From Microbacterium sp. zg-B96 (lineage in GTDB: Bacteria; Actinomycetota; Actinomycetes; Actinomycetales; Microbacteriaceae), in contig NZ_CP126738.1 of the NCBI RefSeq assembly GCF_030246865.1, positions 2,976,001 through 3,040,000 on the forward strand: a stretch of 64,000 bases of DNA, written 5' to 3'. This document shows, in pieces, positions 54,353 to 63,098 of this stretch. The translations under genes were made by a program, and so were the position numbers. Each line of letters opens with the position of its first letter. The first letter of the stretch is position 1. The notes below the pieces were generated by a model. That model had not been told where the DNA came from and did no database searches. It saw only the letters and a list, made by a program, of their open reading frames with translations.

Positions 54353-56385
54353 CCAACCCCGCAGCAGCCGAACTGATCGCCCGCAGCAACCGCCTGGGCG
54401 CGAACCCGAAGAACACCAACTACGCCGGCGGCAACACGTCCGCGAAGGGCACCGACACCGACCCCGTGACGGGGGAGCCGGTCGAGCTGCTGTGGGTCAA
54501 GGGCTCCGGCGGCGACCTCGGCACCCTGACCGAGGCAGGCCTGGCCGTGCTGCGCCTTGATCGCATGCGGGCGCTCGTGAACGTGTACCCCGGCGTCGAG
54601 CGCGAAGACGAAATGGTCGCCGCGTTCGACTACTGCCTGCACGGCAAGGGCGGCGCCGCCCCCTCGATCGACACCGCGATGCACGGACTGGTGGATGCCG
54701 CGCACGTGGATCACCTGCACCCCGACAGCGGCATCGCGATCGCGACCGCCGCCGACGGCGAGGAGCTGACCGCCACCATCTTCGGCGACAAGGTCGTGTG
54801 GGTGCCCTGGCGCCGCCCCGGCTTCCAACTGGGTCTGGACATCGCCGAGATCAAGGCGCAGAACCCGCAGGCCATCGGCTGCATCCTCGGCGGCCACGGC
54901 ATCACCGCGTGGGGCGAGACCTCCGAGGAGTCCGAGCGCAACTCGCTGTGGATCATCGAGACGGCGGCGATCTACATCGCCGAACACGGCAAGGCCGACC
55001 CGTTCGGCGGCATCCGCGCCGGCTTCGACGCCCTCCCCGAGGCCGAGCGTCACGCCCGTGCCGCAGCGCTGGCCCCGACGATCCGCGGCATCGCCTCGAC
55101 CGACAAGCCGATGGTGGGCCACTACACCGACAGCGCCGCCGTGCTGGACTTCCTCGCCGCCGAGAAGGCGCCGTACCTGGCCGGGCTCGGCACCAGCTGC
55201 CCCGACCATTTCCTGCGCACCAAGGTCAAGCCGCTCATCCTCGACCTGCCGGCCACGGCGACCGTGGACGAGCAGCTGGCGCGCCTGCAGGAACTGCACG
55301 CCGAATACCGCGCCGATTACCGGGCGTACTACGACGCGCACGCCGACGCGGACTCCCCCGCGATCCGCGGCGCCGACCCGCTCATCGTGCTGGTGCCGGG
55401 CGTGGGCATGTTCAGCTACGGCGCGAACAAGCAGACCGCTCGGGTGGCCGGTGAGTTCTACGTCAACGCCATCAACGTCATGCGCGGCGCCGAGTCGCTG
55501 TCGACCTACAGCCCCATTTCGGATGCCGAGAAGTTCCGCATCGAGTACTGGGCGCTGGAAGAGGCCAAGCTGCAGCGCATGCCCAAGCCCAAGACCCACC
55601 AGGGGCGCATCGCGTTCGTGACCGGCGCGGCCTCCGGCATCGGCAAGGCCATCGCCACCCGCCTGGCCGCCGAGGGTGCCTGCGTCGTCGTGGCCGACCT
55701 CGACCTCGAGAAGGCGCAGGCCGCCGCCGCCGAGCTCGGCTGTACCGACGTGGCGATCGGCGTCGCGGCGAACGTGGCGGATGCCGCGGGCGTGCAGGCC
55801 GCGATCGACGCGACCGTGCTCGCCTTCGGCGGCATCGACCTCGTCGTCAACAACGCCGGGCTGTCGCTGTCCAAGCCGCTGCTGGAGACCACCGAGAAGG
55901 ACTGGGACCTGCAGCACGACGTCATGGCGAAGGGCTCGTTCCTCGTCGCCAAGGCCGCCGCGAAGGCGCTCATCGCGCAGAAGATGGGCGGCGACGTCAT
56001 CTACATCTCCTCGAAGAACAGCGTCTTCGCCGGCCCCAACAACATCGCGTACTCGGCGACCAAGGCCGACCAGGCCCACCAGGTGCGCCTGCTGGCGGTG
56101 GAACTGGGCGAGCACGGCATCCGGGTCAACGGCATCAACCCCGACGGCGTCGTGCGAGGCTCCGGCATCTTCGCCGCCGGCTGGGGCGCCAACCGCGCCG
56201 CGACGTACGGCGTGAAGGAAGAGGACCTCGGCCAGTACTACGCCAACCGCACCATCCTCAAGCGCGAGGTCGTCCCCGAGAACGTCGCCGACGCGGTGTA
56301 CGTGCTCACCGGACCGGAGCTGACCCGCACCACGGGCCTGCACATCCCGGTGGACTCCGGCGTCGCCGCCGCTTTCCTGCGATGA
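54349..56385 (+). CDS. rhaE: Bifunctional rhamnulose-1-phosphate aldolase/lactaldehyde dehydrogenase
   Basis: The 678-residue fusion has an N-terminal class II aldolase domain (residues about 1-400) with metal His in HVDHLHPDSG near residue 122 and a late His in GGHGITAWGET, and a C-terminal SDR domain from about residue 418: VTGAASGIGKAIA, NNAGLS, SSKNSVF and YSATKAD. It would split rhamnulose-1-phosphate into dihydroxyacetone phosphate and L-lactaldehyde and oxidise the latter to L-lactate. Such RhaE/RhaEW fusions are known in Bacillus and actinobacteria. It overlaps genes on both sides by four bases. Confidence 0.92.
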   Translation: MTNPAAAELIARSNRLGANPKNTNYAGGNTSAKGTDTDPVTGEPVELLWVKGSGGDLGTLTEAGLAVLRLDRMRALVNVYPGVEREDEMVAAFDYCLHGKGGAAPSIDTAMHGLVDAAHVDHLHPDSGIAIATAADGEELTATIFGDKVVWVPWRRPGFQLGLDIAEIKAQNPQAIGCILGGHGITAWGETSEESERNSLWIIETAAIYIAEHGKADPFGGIRAGFDALPEAERHARAAALAPTIRGIASTDKPMVGHYTDSAAVLDFLAAEKAPYLAGLGTSCPDHFLRTKVKPLILDLPATATVDEQLARLQELHAEYRADYRAYYDAHADADSPAIRGADPLIVLVPGVGMFSYGANKQTARVAGEFYVNAINVMRGAESLSTYSPISDAEKFRIEYWALEEAKLQRMPKPKTHQGRIAFVTGAASGIGKAIATRLAAEGACVVVADLDLEKAQAAAAELGCTDVAIGVAANVADAAGVQAAIDATVLAFGGIDLVVNNAGLSLSKPLLETTEKDWDLQHDVMAKGSFLVAKAAAKALIAQKMGGDVIYISSKNSVFAGPNNIAYSATKADQAHQVRLLAVELGEHGIRVNGINPDGVVRGSGIFAAGWGANRAATYGVKEEDLGQYYANRTILKREVVPENVADAVYVLTGPELTRTTGLHIPVDSGVAAAFLR

Positions 56386-57818
56386 GCGGGTCGGGCTCGA
56401 TGGGGTCCGGCGCCGTTGCGGCGGTCGACCTCGGCGCCACCAGCGGGCGGGTCATCGTCGGCCACGTCGGGCCCGACACGCTGGAGGCCACCACGGTCGG
56501 CCGGTTCCCCAACGACCCGGTTGTGACCGTCGATGGGCTGCACTGGAACCTGCTCGGGCTGTACGGCGCCGCGCTGACCGGTCTTCGGGAGGCGTTCCGG
56601 CAGGCGCCGGACATCGCGAGCATCGGCGTGGACTCGTGGGCGGTCGACTACGGACTGCTGCGGGCCGGCCGGCTGCTGGGTTCGCCCTTCCACTACCGCG
56701 ACACCCGCACCGAGCGGGGCGTCGCGGCGGTGCACGAGCGGATGCCGCATGCTGAGTTGTACCGGCGCAACGGGCTGCAGTTCCTGCCGTTCAACACGCT
56801 GTACCAGCTGGCGGCGGAGCCGGCGGCGCTCTTGGACTTCGCCGACACCGCGCTGCTGGTGCCCGACCTGATCGGGTACTGGCTCACCGGCCAGGCCCGT
56901 GCCGAGTCGACCAACGCCTCGACCACGGGGCTGCTGCGCGGTGGCGGCAGCGGCTGGGATGACGAGCTGATCGCTGCGCTGGGCCTTCCCCGCGGCATCC
57001 TGCCGGAGCTCATCGCTCCGGGCGAGCGCCTCGGGGCGCTGCTGCCGGAGGTGGCGGCATCGCTCGGCGCCGCGTCGGTGGGCGTGACGGCGGTCGGCTC
57101 CCACGACACCGCTTCGGCGGTCGTGGCGGTGCCGATGCGGGCGGAGTCGGCGGCCTACATCTCCTGCGGGACGTGGGGCCTGGTCGGCGTGGAAGTGGAG
57201 AGCCCCGTGCTCACGGCGGAGGCGCTCGATGCGAACTTCACCAACGAGGGCGGCGTGGACGGCCGCGTGCGGCTGCTGCACAACGTGATGGGCCTGTGGG
57301 TGCTGAGCGAGGCGGTGCGCGGCTGGGAGCGGGAAGGGCACCGCATCGACCTGCCGACGCTGCTGGATTCGGCGGCCGACGTGGATGCGGCATCCGTGCC
57401 GGTGTTCGACGTCGACGACCCGCGGTTCATGCCGCCGGGCGACATGCCCGCGCGCATCGACGCGTGGTGCGCGGAGCACGGTGTCGCTGCTCCCCGCTCG
57501 CGCGCCGAGTACACCCGGTCGATCGTGGAGTCGCTGGCGCAGGCGTTCGCCGACACGGCCCGGCTCGCCGGGCGCATCGGCGGCGTGGACGTGCAGACGA
57601 TCCACATCGTCGGCGGCGGGTCCCTGAACCGGCTGCTGTGCCAGCGCACCGCCGACCGCGCCGGGCTCGAGGTGCTGGCCGGTCCCGTCGAGGCGACCGC
57701 GCTGGGGAACCTCCTGGTGCAGGCGCGCGCCGCCGGCCTGGTGTCGGGGTCCCTCGAGTCGCTGCGCGATCTCGTGGCCCGCACCCACGCCCCGACGCGC
57801 TACACCCCGCGCCCCTGA
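56382..57818 (+). CDS. rhaB: Rhamnulokinase
   Basis: A 478-residue FGGY-family kinase that phosphorylates L-rhamnulose. It shows the N-terminal phosphate loop AAVDLGATSGRVIVG, SIGVDSWAVDYGLL near residue 82 with the catalytic-site Asp, VGSHDTASAVVAVP near 240 and the FGGY-signature region VGGGSLNRLLCQ near 407. Last gene of the operon (ATGA overlap with rhaE); it ends 12 bases before repeat array B. Confidence 0.93.
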   Translation: MSGSGSMGSGAVAAVDLGATSGRVIVGHVGPDTLEATTVGRFPNDPVVTVDGLHWNLLGLYGAALTGLREAFRQAPDIASIGVDSWAVDYGLLRAGRLLGSPFHYRDTRTERGVAAVHERMPHAELYRRNGLQFLPFNTLYQLAAEPAALLDFADTALLVPDLIGYWLTGQARAESTNASTTGLLRGGGSGWDDELIAALGLPRGILPELIAPGERLGALLPEVAASLGAASVGVTAVGSHDTASAVVAVPMRAESAAYISCGTWGLVGVEVESPVLTAEALDANFTNEGGVDGRVRLLHNVMGLWVLSEAVRGWEREGHRIDLPTLLDSAADVDAASVPVFDVDDPRFMPPGDMPARIDAWCAEHGVAAPRSRAEYTRSIVESLAQAFADTARLAGRIGGVDVQTIHIVGGGSLNRLLCQRTADRAGLEVLAGPVEATALGNLLVQARAAGLVSGSLESLRDLVARTHAPTRYTPRP

Positions 57819-57829
57819 CCCCCGCTGCC

Positions 57830-57934
57830 GAGTGAGTATTCCTGCCCTCGAGTGAGTATTCGCGCCCTCGAGTGAGTACGTGAATACTCACTCGGCCGCA
57901 GCAATACTCACTCGGCAGCAGCAATACTCACTCG
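57830..57934. repeat. Repeat array B: GAGTGAGTATTC mirror-tandem array
   Basis: Forward copies start at 57830, 57850 and 57870 (period 20; the third is cut to GAGTGAGTAC), and three reverse copies with the same core follow at 57882, 57902 and 57922 (period 20). It lies between rhaB and the converging MaoC gene. It shares its 12-base word with array A, 9 kb away on the other side of the rhamnose module. Confidence 0.9.
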
Positions 57935-57974
57935 CCAGTGGCGTGGCGTTGCCGGCCGCCTGGCGCTGTGATGA

Positions 57975-58481
57975 TCACGCGTCGACGCCGGGCGCCTCAC
58001 CCTTCATCGCGGCGGGCGAGACGTGCACCAGTGTTTGACGGCGGGCCGTCGCCACCACCACGCCGCACTGATTGCGGGCCGTGTGGTGGAACTGCACGAT
58101 CCCCTGACCCGGGCGGGAGATCGATCTCCGCTTGGACTCGATCAAGGTCTCGGCGTAAAGCGTGTCGCCCTGCCGGACCGGGGCGGGGAAGGAAATGTCA
58201 GAGAAGCCCAGATTCGCGACGATCGTTCCCGCTGTCAGCTGTGACACCGACAGGCCCACCATCGTGGACAGGGTGAACATGCTGTTGACCAGGCGCTCGC
58301 CGAACTCAGTGCCCGCTGACCACGCTGCATCCAGGTGCAGCGCCTGGGTGTTCATGGTCAGCGTCGTGAAAAGGACATTGTCCGCCTCACTGACAGTTCG
58401 ACCGGGGCGATGCTCGTAGACGACGCCTTCCTCCATCTCGTCGAAGTAAAGTCCGCGCTGCACGATCCGGGTCTGGCTCAT
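57975..58481 (-). CDS. MaoC-like (R)-specific enoyl-CoA hydratase
   Basis: A 168-residue hot-dog-fold protein: GRTVSEADNVLFTTLTMNTQALHLD near residues 27-51 carries the Asp and His expected for a MaoC hydratase, and VNSMFTLSTMVGLSV follows. FDEMEEGVVYEHRPGRT at the start matches the mesaconyl/beta-methylmalyl hydratase-like subgroup. It would hydrate a branched or aromatic-derived enoyl-CoA. It is separated by 71 bases from the divergent flavin reductase gene and shares a catabolic neighbourhood with a CoA ligase and an enoyl-CoA hydratase. Confidence 0.87.
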   Translation of the reverse strand: MSQTRIVQRGLYFDEMEEGVVYEHRPGRTVSEADNVLFTTLTMNTQALHLDAAWSAGTEFGERLVNSMFTLSTMVGLSVSQLTAGTIVANLGFSDISFPAPVRQGDTLYAETLIESKRRSISRPGQGIVQFHHTARNQCGVVVATARRQTLVHVSPAAMKGEAPGVDA

Positions 58482-58541
58482 TGCGTCCTCCTCGTGATCG
58501 GGGCGATCTAACCCTCACCCTCGGGGGCTTTATCTGTGTAA

Positions 58542-58550
58542 TCTATTAGA
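58542..58550. promoter_or_regulatory. Small palindrome overlapping the flavin reductase start region
   Basis: TCTATTAGA, within TAATCTATTAGACC, lies two bases before the ATG at 58553 and 60 bases from the MaoC start. It combines -10-like TAATCT/TATTAG boxes with a short inverted repeat, typical of a regulator site over a leaderless start. No regulator gene is adjacent, unless the IclR-like tail of the flavin reductase has that role. Confidence 0.4.
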
Positions 58551-58552
58551 CC

Positions 58553-59755
58553 ATGAGCGACAACGCGGTCAGCCCTATAGACGCACCTAGTTTCCGGACC
58601 GTGCTCGGTCATTTCCCCACCGGCGTGTGCGTCGTGACCGCCATCGACGCCGCCGGAACACCGGTCGGGATGGCGGTCGGATCCTTCACCTCGGTCTCGC
58701 TCGACCCCCCACTCGTGGCATTCCTGCCAGATCGTTCCTCCACGACCTTCCCCCGCATCCGTGACGCAGTGTCCTTCTGCGTCAACGTGCTGGCAGCCGA
58801 TCAAGAGCCCGTCTGCCGCACATTCGCCTCCCGAGGCGCTGATAAATTCGCCACGGTCAGCTGGCGGCCCGCCCCATCGGGAGCACCGATCCTCGACGGC
58901 GTCGTGGCGTGGATCGACTGCGTCCCCGATACGCTCCACGAAGCGGGAGACCATTACATCTGCATCGGGCGGGTGACCGATCTCGCTGTGGAGAACCCCA
59001 CGCTTCCCTTGTTGTTCTTCCAGGGTGGATATGGCGCATTCTCCCTGGGGTCGCTCGTGGTCGGTGCACGGCCCGGCCTCACCGAGCACCTCGTGCGCGC
59101 CGACCGGGCCCGTGACGAGATGGAGCGACTGGCCGATCGCACGGGGGTCGAGGTGCTCGCTCTCGCACCATCAGGTGACACCTTCGTCCTTGTCGCCTCG
59201 GCGTCGCCCGACGGCACTGCCTCGCCACACCGCATCGGCATGACGATGCCGCTGGCTCCGCCGGCCGGCCGCGTCTTCGTCGCGTGGGAGGGCCGGGAGC
59301 GGATCGAGCAGTGGTTCGCACGCAGCGTCGAGCCTCTCACCGAGCAGGACCGCATGTCCCTGGATCAGGAGCTGGCGGCCGTACGGGAGAGCGGGTGGAC
59401 ACCCGCGTTCTCCTCCGAGCGCCTTGACGATCTGTGGCAGACGATCGGCCGCATCGGGCAGGTGGGCCAGACCCCCTCGCTAGTGCGGCACGTCACTGAG
59501 GCGATCACTCACCTCGAGCGCCACAGCACGCCCGACGATGTCACCGAGGACACCGCCGGAAGCGTGCAAGCCGTCATGGCCCCTGTCTTCGGCCCCGACG
59601 GTGATGTCGTCCTCAAGTTGTCGCTGACGGGCATTCCGCGCGGGGCGACGCTGGAGCGCATCCACGAACTGCGCGACGAGCTGCTGGCGGCCTGCGCCCG
59701 CGTCACCGAGGCGCTCAACGGTCGGCCTCCGCGCGGCCCCGCGCCTGCGCGCTGA
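58553..59755 (+). CDS. Flavin reductase fused to an IclR-type ligand-binding domain
   Basis: The 400-residue protein has an N-terminal flavin reductase domain (residues 1-165): LGHFPTGVCVVTAI near 18, MAVGSFTSVSLDPPLVAF near 39 and a YICIGRV strand near 140. It supplies reduced FMN or FAD to a two-component monooxygenase, here probably the LLM protein at 63.1-64 kb. Residues about 175-390 instead resemble the effector-binding domain of IclR regulators (ending AVMAPVFGPDGDVVLKLSLTG), without a DNA-binding helix-turn-helix. The tail may sense the pathway substrate and gate reductase activity. This arrangement is unusual. Confidence 0.85.
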   Translation: MSDNAVSPIDAPSFRTVLGHFPTGVCVVTAIDAAGTPVGMAVGSFTSVSLDPPLVAFLPDRSSTTFPRIRDAVSFCVNVLAADQEPVCRTFASRGADKFATVSWRPAPSGAPILDGVVAWIDCVPDTLHEAGDHYICIGRVTDLAVENPTLPLLFFQGGYGAFSLGSLVVGARPGLTEHLVRADRARDEMERLADRTGVEVLALAPSGDTFVLVASASPDGTASPHRIGMTMPLAPPAGRVFVAWEGRERIEQWFARSVEPLTEQDRMSLDQELAAVRESGWTPAFSSERLDDLWQTIGRIGQVGQTPSLVRHVTEAITHLERHSTPDDVTEDTAGSVQAVMAPVFGPDGDVVLKLSLTGIPRGATLERIHELRDELLAACARVTEALNGRPPRGPAPAR

Positions 59756-59825
59756 TCCAGCCGGACTGCAGCGCGGCGGTGAGGACCGTCTGCGAAGTAA
59801 TGCACGTGCCCTGCTCCGCCGACAT
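59715..59825 (-). pseudogene. Possible small gene or gene remnant
   Basis: A 36-codon frame with coding-like third positions (mostly G or C) starts at ATG 59825 and overlaps the end of the flavin reductase gene; the frame stays open some codons upstream (reading RHVGAIWGHG). I do not recognise the protein. It could be the 3' remnant of a deleted member of the acyl-CoA cluster or chance. Confidence 0.2.
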
Positions 59826-59862
59826 GCCGTGACCCCAGATGGCACCGACATGGCGATCGCGC

Positions 59863-59889
59863 GGGGACGGGGCCTGCCGCCCCGTCCCC
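59863..59889. terminator. Bidirectional terminator hairpin
   Basis: GGGGACGGGGC and GCCCCGTCCCC are perfectly complementary around a five-base loop, between the converging flavin reductase and SDR genes. A short CGTCGC triplet repeat follows at about 59892-59910. Confidence 0.75.
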
Positions 59890-59924
59890 ACCGTCGCCGT
59901 CGCCGTCGCCGCGGACCTTTCCGC

Positions 59925-60719
59925 TCAGGGCAGGTCGCGGATGGTTCCCCCGTCGACCGCGATGGCGACCCCGGTGGTCCAGCTCGACGCTTCTGAGCAC
60001 AGGAACACGACGGTGCGGGCGACCTCTGCCGGCTCCCCCGTGCGCCCCATCGCGATCGGCTGCAGCTGCAGCATCCGCTTCTCGACATCCTCTGCGGAGA
60101 CGCCCATGTGCTCGGCCGCCGAAGCGTAGCCCGAAATGACACTCTCGCTGCGCGTGAGCCCCGGCATGACGCAATTGGCCGTAATCCCGTACTTGGCGTA
60201 TGACCGCGACATCGCCCGGGTGGCGTGCATGAGGGCGGCTTTGGCTGCCCCGTACGACGCGAAACGCGGGTCGGGGTCCCGCCCTGCGGTGGACCCGATG
60301 GTGATGATGCGCCCCCAGCCGGCCGCTTGCATCGTGGGCGCGCAGGCCATCGACAGCCGGACCGCGCTGAGCGTGTTCACGCGGTATGCCTCCGACCACG
60401 AGTCGTCGGAGAAGGCGCGCAGATGCTCCCCGGTCGAGAGTCCGGCGGCGTTGATCACGCCGTCGATGTGGCCGAACGCTTCGAGTGCGGCATCGCGGAT
60501 CCGCTCGCTCGATGCCTCCTCCGACACATCGGCGGCGACGGTGAGGACCTGCCCGCCGGCCTGCCGCAGCGTCGTCGCGAAGGCCTCCAGCCGCTCTTCA
60601 CTGCGGGCGACCGCGACGACGCGAGCCCCCTCCTGTACGAGGATCTCCGCGCTGGCGCGGCCGATCCCGGCGCTCGCGCCCGTGACGATCACGACGCGCT
60701 GGTCGAGTCCGAGGTCCAT
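59925..60719 (-). CDS. Short-chain dehydrogenase (3-hydroxyacyl-CoA or alcohol dehydrogenase type)
   Basis: A 264-residue classical SDR: VTGASAGIGRASA at residues 12-24, NAAGLS near 90, catalytic Ser in GSTAGRDPD near 142, YGAAKAA with Tyr and Lys near 155, and a C-terminal VDGG. It starts one base after the CoA ligase stop on the same strand. In this setting it most likely oxidises a hydroxyacyl-CoA or a cyclic alcohol. Confidence 0.9.
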   Translation of the reverse strand: MDLGLDQRVVIVTGASAGIGRASAEILVQEGARVVAVARSEERLEAFATTLRQAGGQVLTVAADVSEEASSERIRDAALEAFGHIDGVINAAGLSTGEHLRAFSDDSWSEAYRVNTLSAVRLSMACAPTMQAAGWGRIITIGSTAGRDPDPRFASYGAAKAALMHATRAMSRSYAKYGITANCVMPGLTRSESVISGYASAAEHMGVSAEDVEKRMLQLQPIAMGRTGEPAEVARTVVFLCSEASSWTTGVAIAVDGGTIRDLP

Positions 60720-60720
60720 G

Positions 60721-62247
60721 TCATCTCTCCAATGCGAGGTCGAGGGCGTCGGTGGTGACGCCCTCCTTCTTGAGTTCGTTCTTCTGCACCTTCATCGTGG
60801 GAGTGCGCGGCATGTCGGCGACCACGCGCACAAAGCGCGGCACGGCGTAGCGGGGCAGGTTCGCGGCGACGTCAGCGATGATGCGGCGGGGGTCGTGCTC
60901 AGCGGAATCAAGCAACAACGCCGCCATGACCTCCTCCTCGCCGTCGACCTCCACACCATAGACGGCTGCCTCGACGACTCGGGCGTCCGAGACGAGGACG
61001 CTCTCGACCTCCCACGCGGAGATGTTCTCTCCGCGCCGGCGCAGCGAATCCTTGGCGCGCTCGGCGAAGAAAAGATCACCGTCGGCGGTCATGTATCCCC
61101 GGTCTCCCGTGTCGAACCAGAGATCACGCGTGGCCGCCACCGTCGCGCGATCGTTGCCGTAGTAACCACGCGTGAAGACGTCGGCGATGCGGGGACGCAG
61201 CTGAATGTCACCGGGCTCGCCCACCGCGGCGGCCCGGCCGTGGTCCGCCAGGATGCGCACGTCGAAGAAAGCGCTCGCCCGCCCGGCCGATCCCGCGGGA
61301 CACCCGGCCCCCGGGAGGTTCACCGTGGCCATCGGCGCCTCCGTGAGCCCGTAGACCTCGACAAGTTCGACGCCGAATCGCTCCCGCAGCGCACGACGAT
61401 CGCTCTCAGCCGCGCCGGCCCCCCAGCCGATGCGCACGGAATGCGCGCCGGCACCGTCGGGATCCCGGTCAGCACCTGCCAGGATCATCGTCAGCACCGA
61501 GCCGAGGTAGTTGAAGGCCGTGATCCCGCGCTCCCGGCACAGGCGCCAGAATCCGCTACTGCTGAACCGGCTCTCCAAGTCGATCGCAGCACCGGCGGCG
61601 ATCGCGGCAAGCACCCCGGTGTAGCGGGCGTTCTGGTGATACAGCGGGAAGAAGTTCAGCAGACGGTCGCCGGGACCGTAGCCGCATACCTCAGCGACGT
61701 ACTGCGCGAGCAGGATGCAGCCCCGCTGATTGTGCACAACACCCTTCGAGGGCCCCGTCGTCCCCGAGGTGTAAAGCACGACCTCGCCACCCACCCCGTC
61801 GAAGGCGTCGAGGTCGGGCGGGTCGAGATAGAGCGAGTCAAGCCGGGTGATGCCGGCACCGGCGGCGCCGTCGATCACGATCGTGAGCGGTCGGCTCGCC
61901 TGCGCGGCGACGCGCTCGAGCTCGGCGGCGTAGCGCGCGTCGCACACGATGATCGATACGTCACTGTCCTCGACGAGGTGCAACAGCAGCGAACCGCGGT
62001 AATTGCAGTTGAACGGTGCATCCACAGCGCCCAGCAGGGATAGCGCGAACCACACGTCGATGGCCCGGTGCGAGGTGTCCATAAGCAGGCCCACGCGGCT
62101 GCCGGCGCCCACTCCCAGTCCCGCCAGTCCCGCCGCCAGCGCCCGTGCATCCTGCAGCAGGCGGGAGTATGTGCGACCTGCTCCGTCGACGCGGATCATC
62201 TCCTCGTCCGCGTAGTGGTGTGCCTGCGCCGACAGGAACCGCGCCAT
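60721..62247 (-). CDS. Acyl-CoA synthetase (AMP-forming)
   Basis: The 508-residue class I adenylate-forming enzyme activates a carboxylic acid as its CoA ester. It has the P-loop LYTSGTTGPSKGV near residue 155, VYGLTEAPM near 300, the DTGDRGYM hinge region near 390 and ERAKDSLRRRGENIS near 405, and the final catalytic Lys in TMKVQKNELKK. ATG 62247 is used; a GTG three codons upstream with GAGAGG before it is an equal alternative. It resembles crotonobetaine/cyclohexanecarboxylate-type ligases more than fatty acid ligases. The acid is unknown. Confidence 0.9.
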   Translation of the reverse strand: MARFLSAQAHHYADEEMIRVDGAGRTYSRLLQDARALAAGLAGLGVGAGSRVGLLMDTSHRAIDVWFALSLLGAVDAPFNCNYRGSLLLHLVEDSDVSIIVCDARYAAELERVAAQASRPLTIVIDGAAGAGITRLDSLYLDPPDLDAFDGVGGEVVLYTSGTTGPSKGVVHNQRGCILLAQYVAEVCGYGPGDRLLNFFPLYHQNARYTGVLAAIAAGAAIDLESRFSSSGFWRLCRERGITAFNYLGSVLTMILAGADRDPDGAGAHSVRIGWGAGAAESDRRALRERFGVELVEVYGLTEAPMATVNLPGAGCPAGSAGRASAFFDVRILADHGRAAAVGEPGDIQLRPRIADVFTRGYYGNDRATVAATRDLWFDTGDRGYMTADGDLFFAERAKDSLRRRGENISAWEVESVLVSDARVVEAAVYGVEVDGEEEVMAALLLDSAEHDPRRIIADVAANLPRYAVPRFVRVVADMPRTPTMKVQKNELKKEGVTTDALDLALER

Positions 62248-62299
62248 CGCCGTCACTGCTCTCGCCTCTCGGTGTGTGAGTGGGTACGGATGCGGAGCA

Positions 62300-63043
62300 C
62301 TACTTCGAGCGGGCGGAGAACGCCGCGAGTCGCGCTCTCGCATCGTCGCCGAGCATCGTCTCGTAGGCGTCCTCCATGGACGACAGCGGCCGCGTCTCGT
62401 TGAGGATCTTCTTGTACAGCCGGATCGCCTCCAGGGACGCCTTGCCGAGTTCGGCGAGGACCTCCTGCACCGCGTCCTCGAGGCCACCGGCGGGCACCAG
62501 CTTGGTCACCAGACCGGCGCGAAACGCGTCCTCCGCCGAGAAGGTCGTCCCCGAGTACAGCCAGTAGCGCAGCCACGCCGGCGGCACCCGGTCGCGCAAG
62601 AGACGAGGCATGTGTCCGTCAACGACACCCACGCGCGACTCGGGCATCGCGAACTTCGATCCCTCAGTGGCGATCACGATGTCGCTGACCAGGGCGAGCG
62701 TCAGGCCGCCACCCATGCATAGCCCGTCGACCGCTGCGATCGTGGGCTTGGGCAGGCTGCGGATGGCCTCGAAGGGCACGCTCTCGTCGTACCCGAAGAC
62801 ATCGATGCCGTCCTCGTCCTCAAGTGCGGCGAGCATCTCCTTCAGGTCCCCGCCCACCGCGAAGGAGCCCTGCGTGCCTTCCAGCACGACCGCGCGCACG
62901 TCGGCGTCGCGGTATGCGCGGCGGTATGCATCGCGGACCTGGGCGTACATTCGCTTATTCAGCGCGTTCTTCGCCTCCGGACGGTTGATCACGACGCGCA
63001 TGACGCCGTCGGTGACGGTGCTCGAGACCTTCTCTTCGGTCAC
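62300..63043 (-). CDS. Enoyl-CoA hydratase/isomerase
   Basis: A 247-residue crotonase-fold protein: INRPEAKNALNKRM near residue 20, oxyanion block SFAVGGDLKEML near 60, and AAVDGLCMGGGLTLALVSDIVIA near 98, with Glu in FAMPESRVGVVDG near 127. GTG 63043 has a perfect GGAGG seven bases upstream. The chain ends soon after the conserved helix, slightly short of the usual 260 residues. It could hydrate an enoyl-CoA or cleave a ring as some crotonases do. Confidence 0.9.
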   Translation of the reverse strand: MTEEKVSSTVTDGVMRVVINRPEAKNALNKRMYAQVRDAYRRAYRDADVRAVVLEGTQGSFAVGGDLKEMLAALEDEDGIDVFGYDESVPFEAIRSLPKPTIAAVDGLCMGGGLTLALVSDIVIATEGSKFAMPESRVGVVDGHMPRLLRDRVPPAWLRYWLYSGTTFSAEDAFRAGLVTKLVPAGGLEDAVQEVLAELGKASLEAIRLYKKILNETRPLSSMEDAYETMLGDDARARLAAFSARSK

Positions 63044-63098
63044 AGAGTCCTCCTTCGTCGGGGGCCTGGCGGCCCCGGTGTGGCTACGTGGGAATCGC

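Noticed and set aside
59892..59910. CGTCGC triplet run as a functional repeat
   Set aside because: Only three to four units next to a terminator hairpin; expected by chance in such GC-rich DNA.
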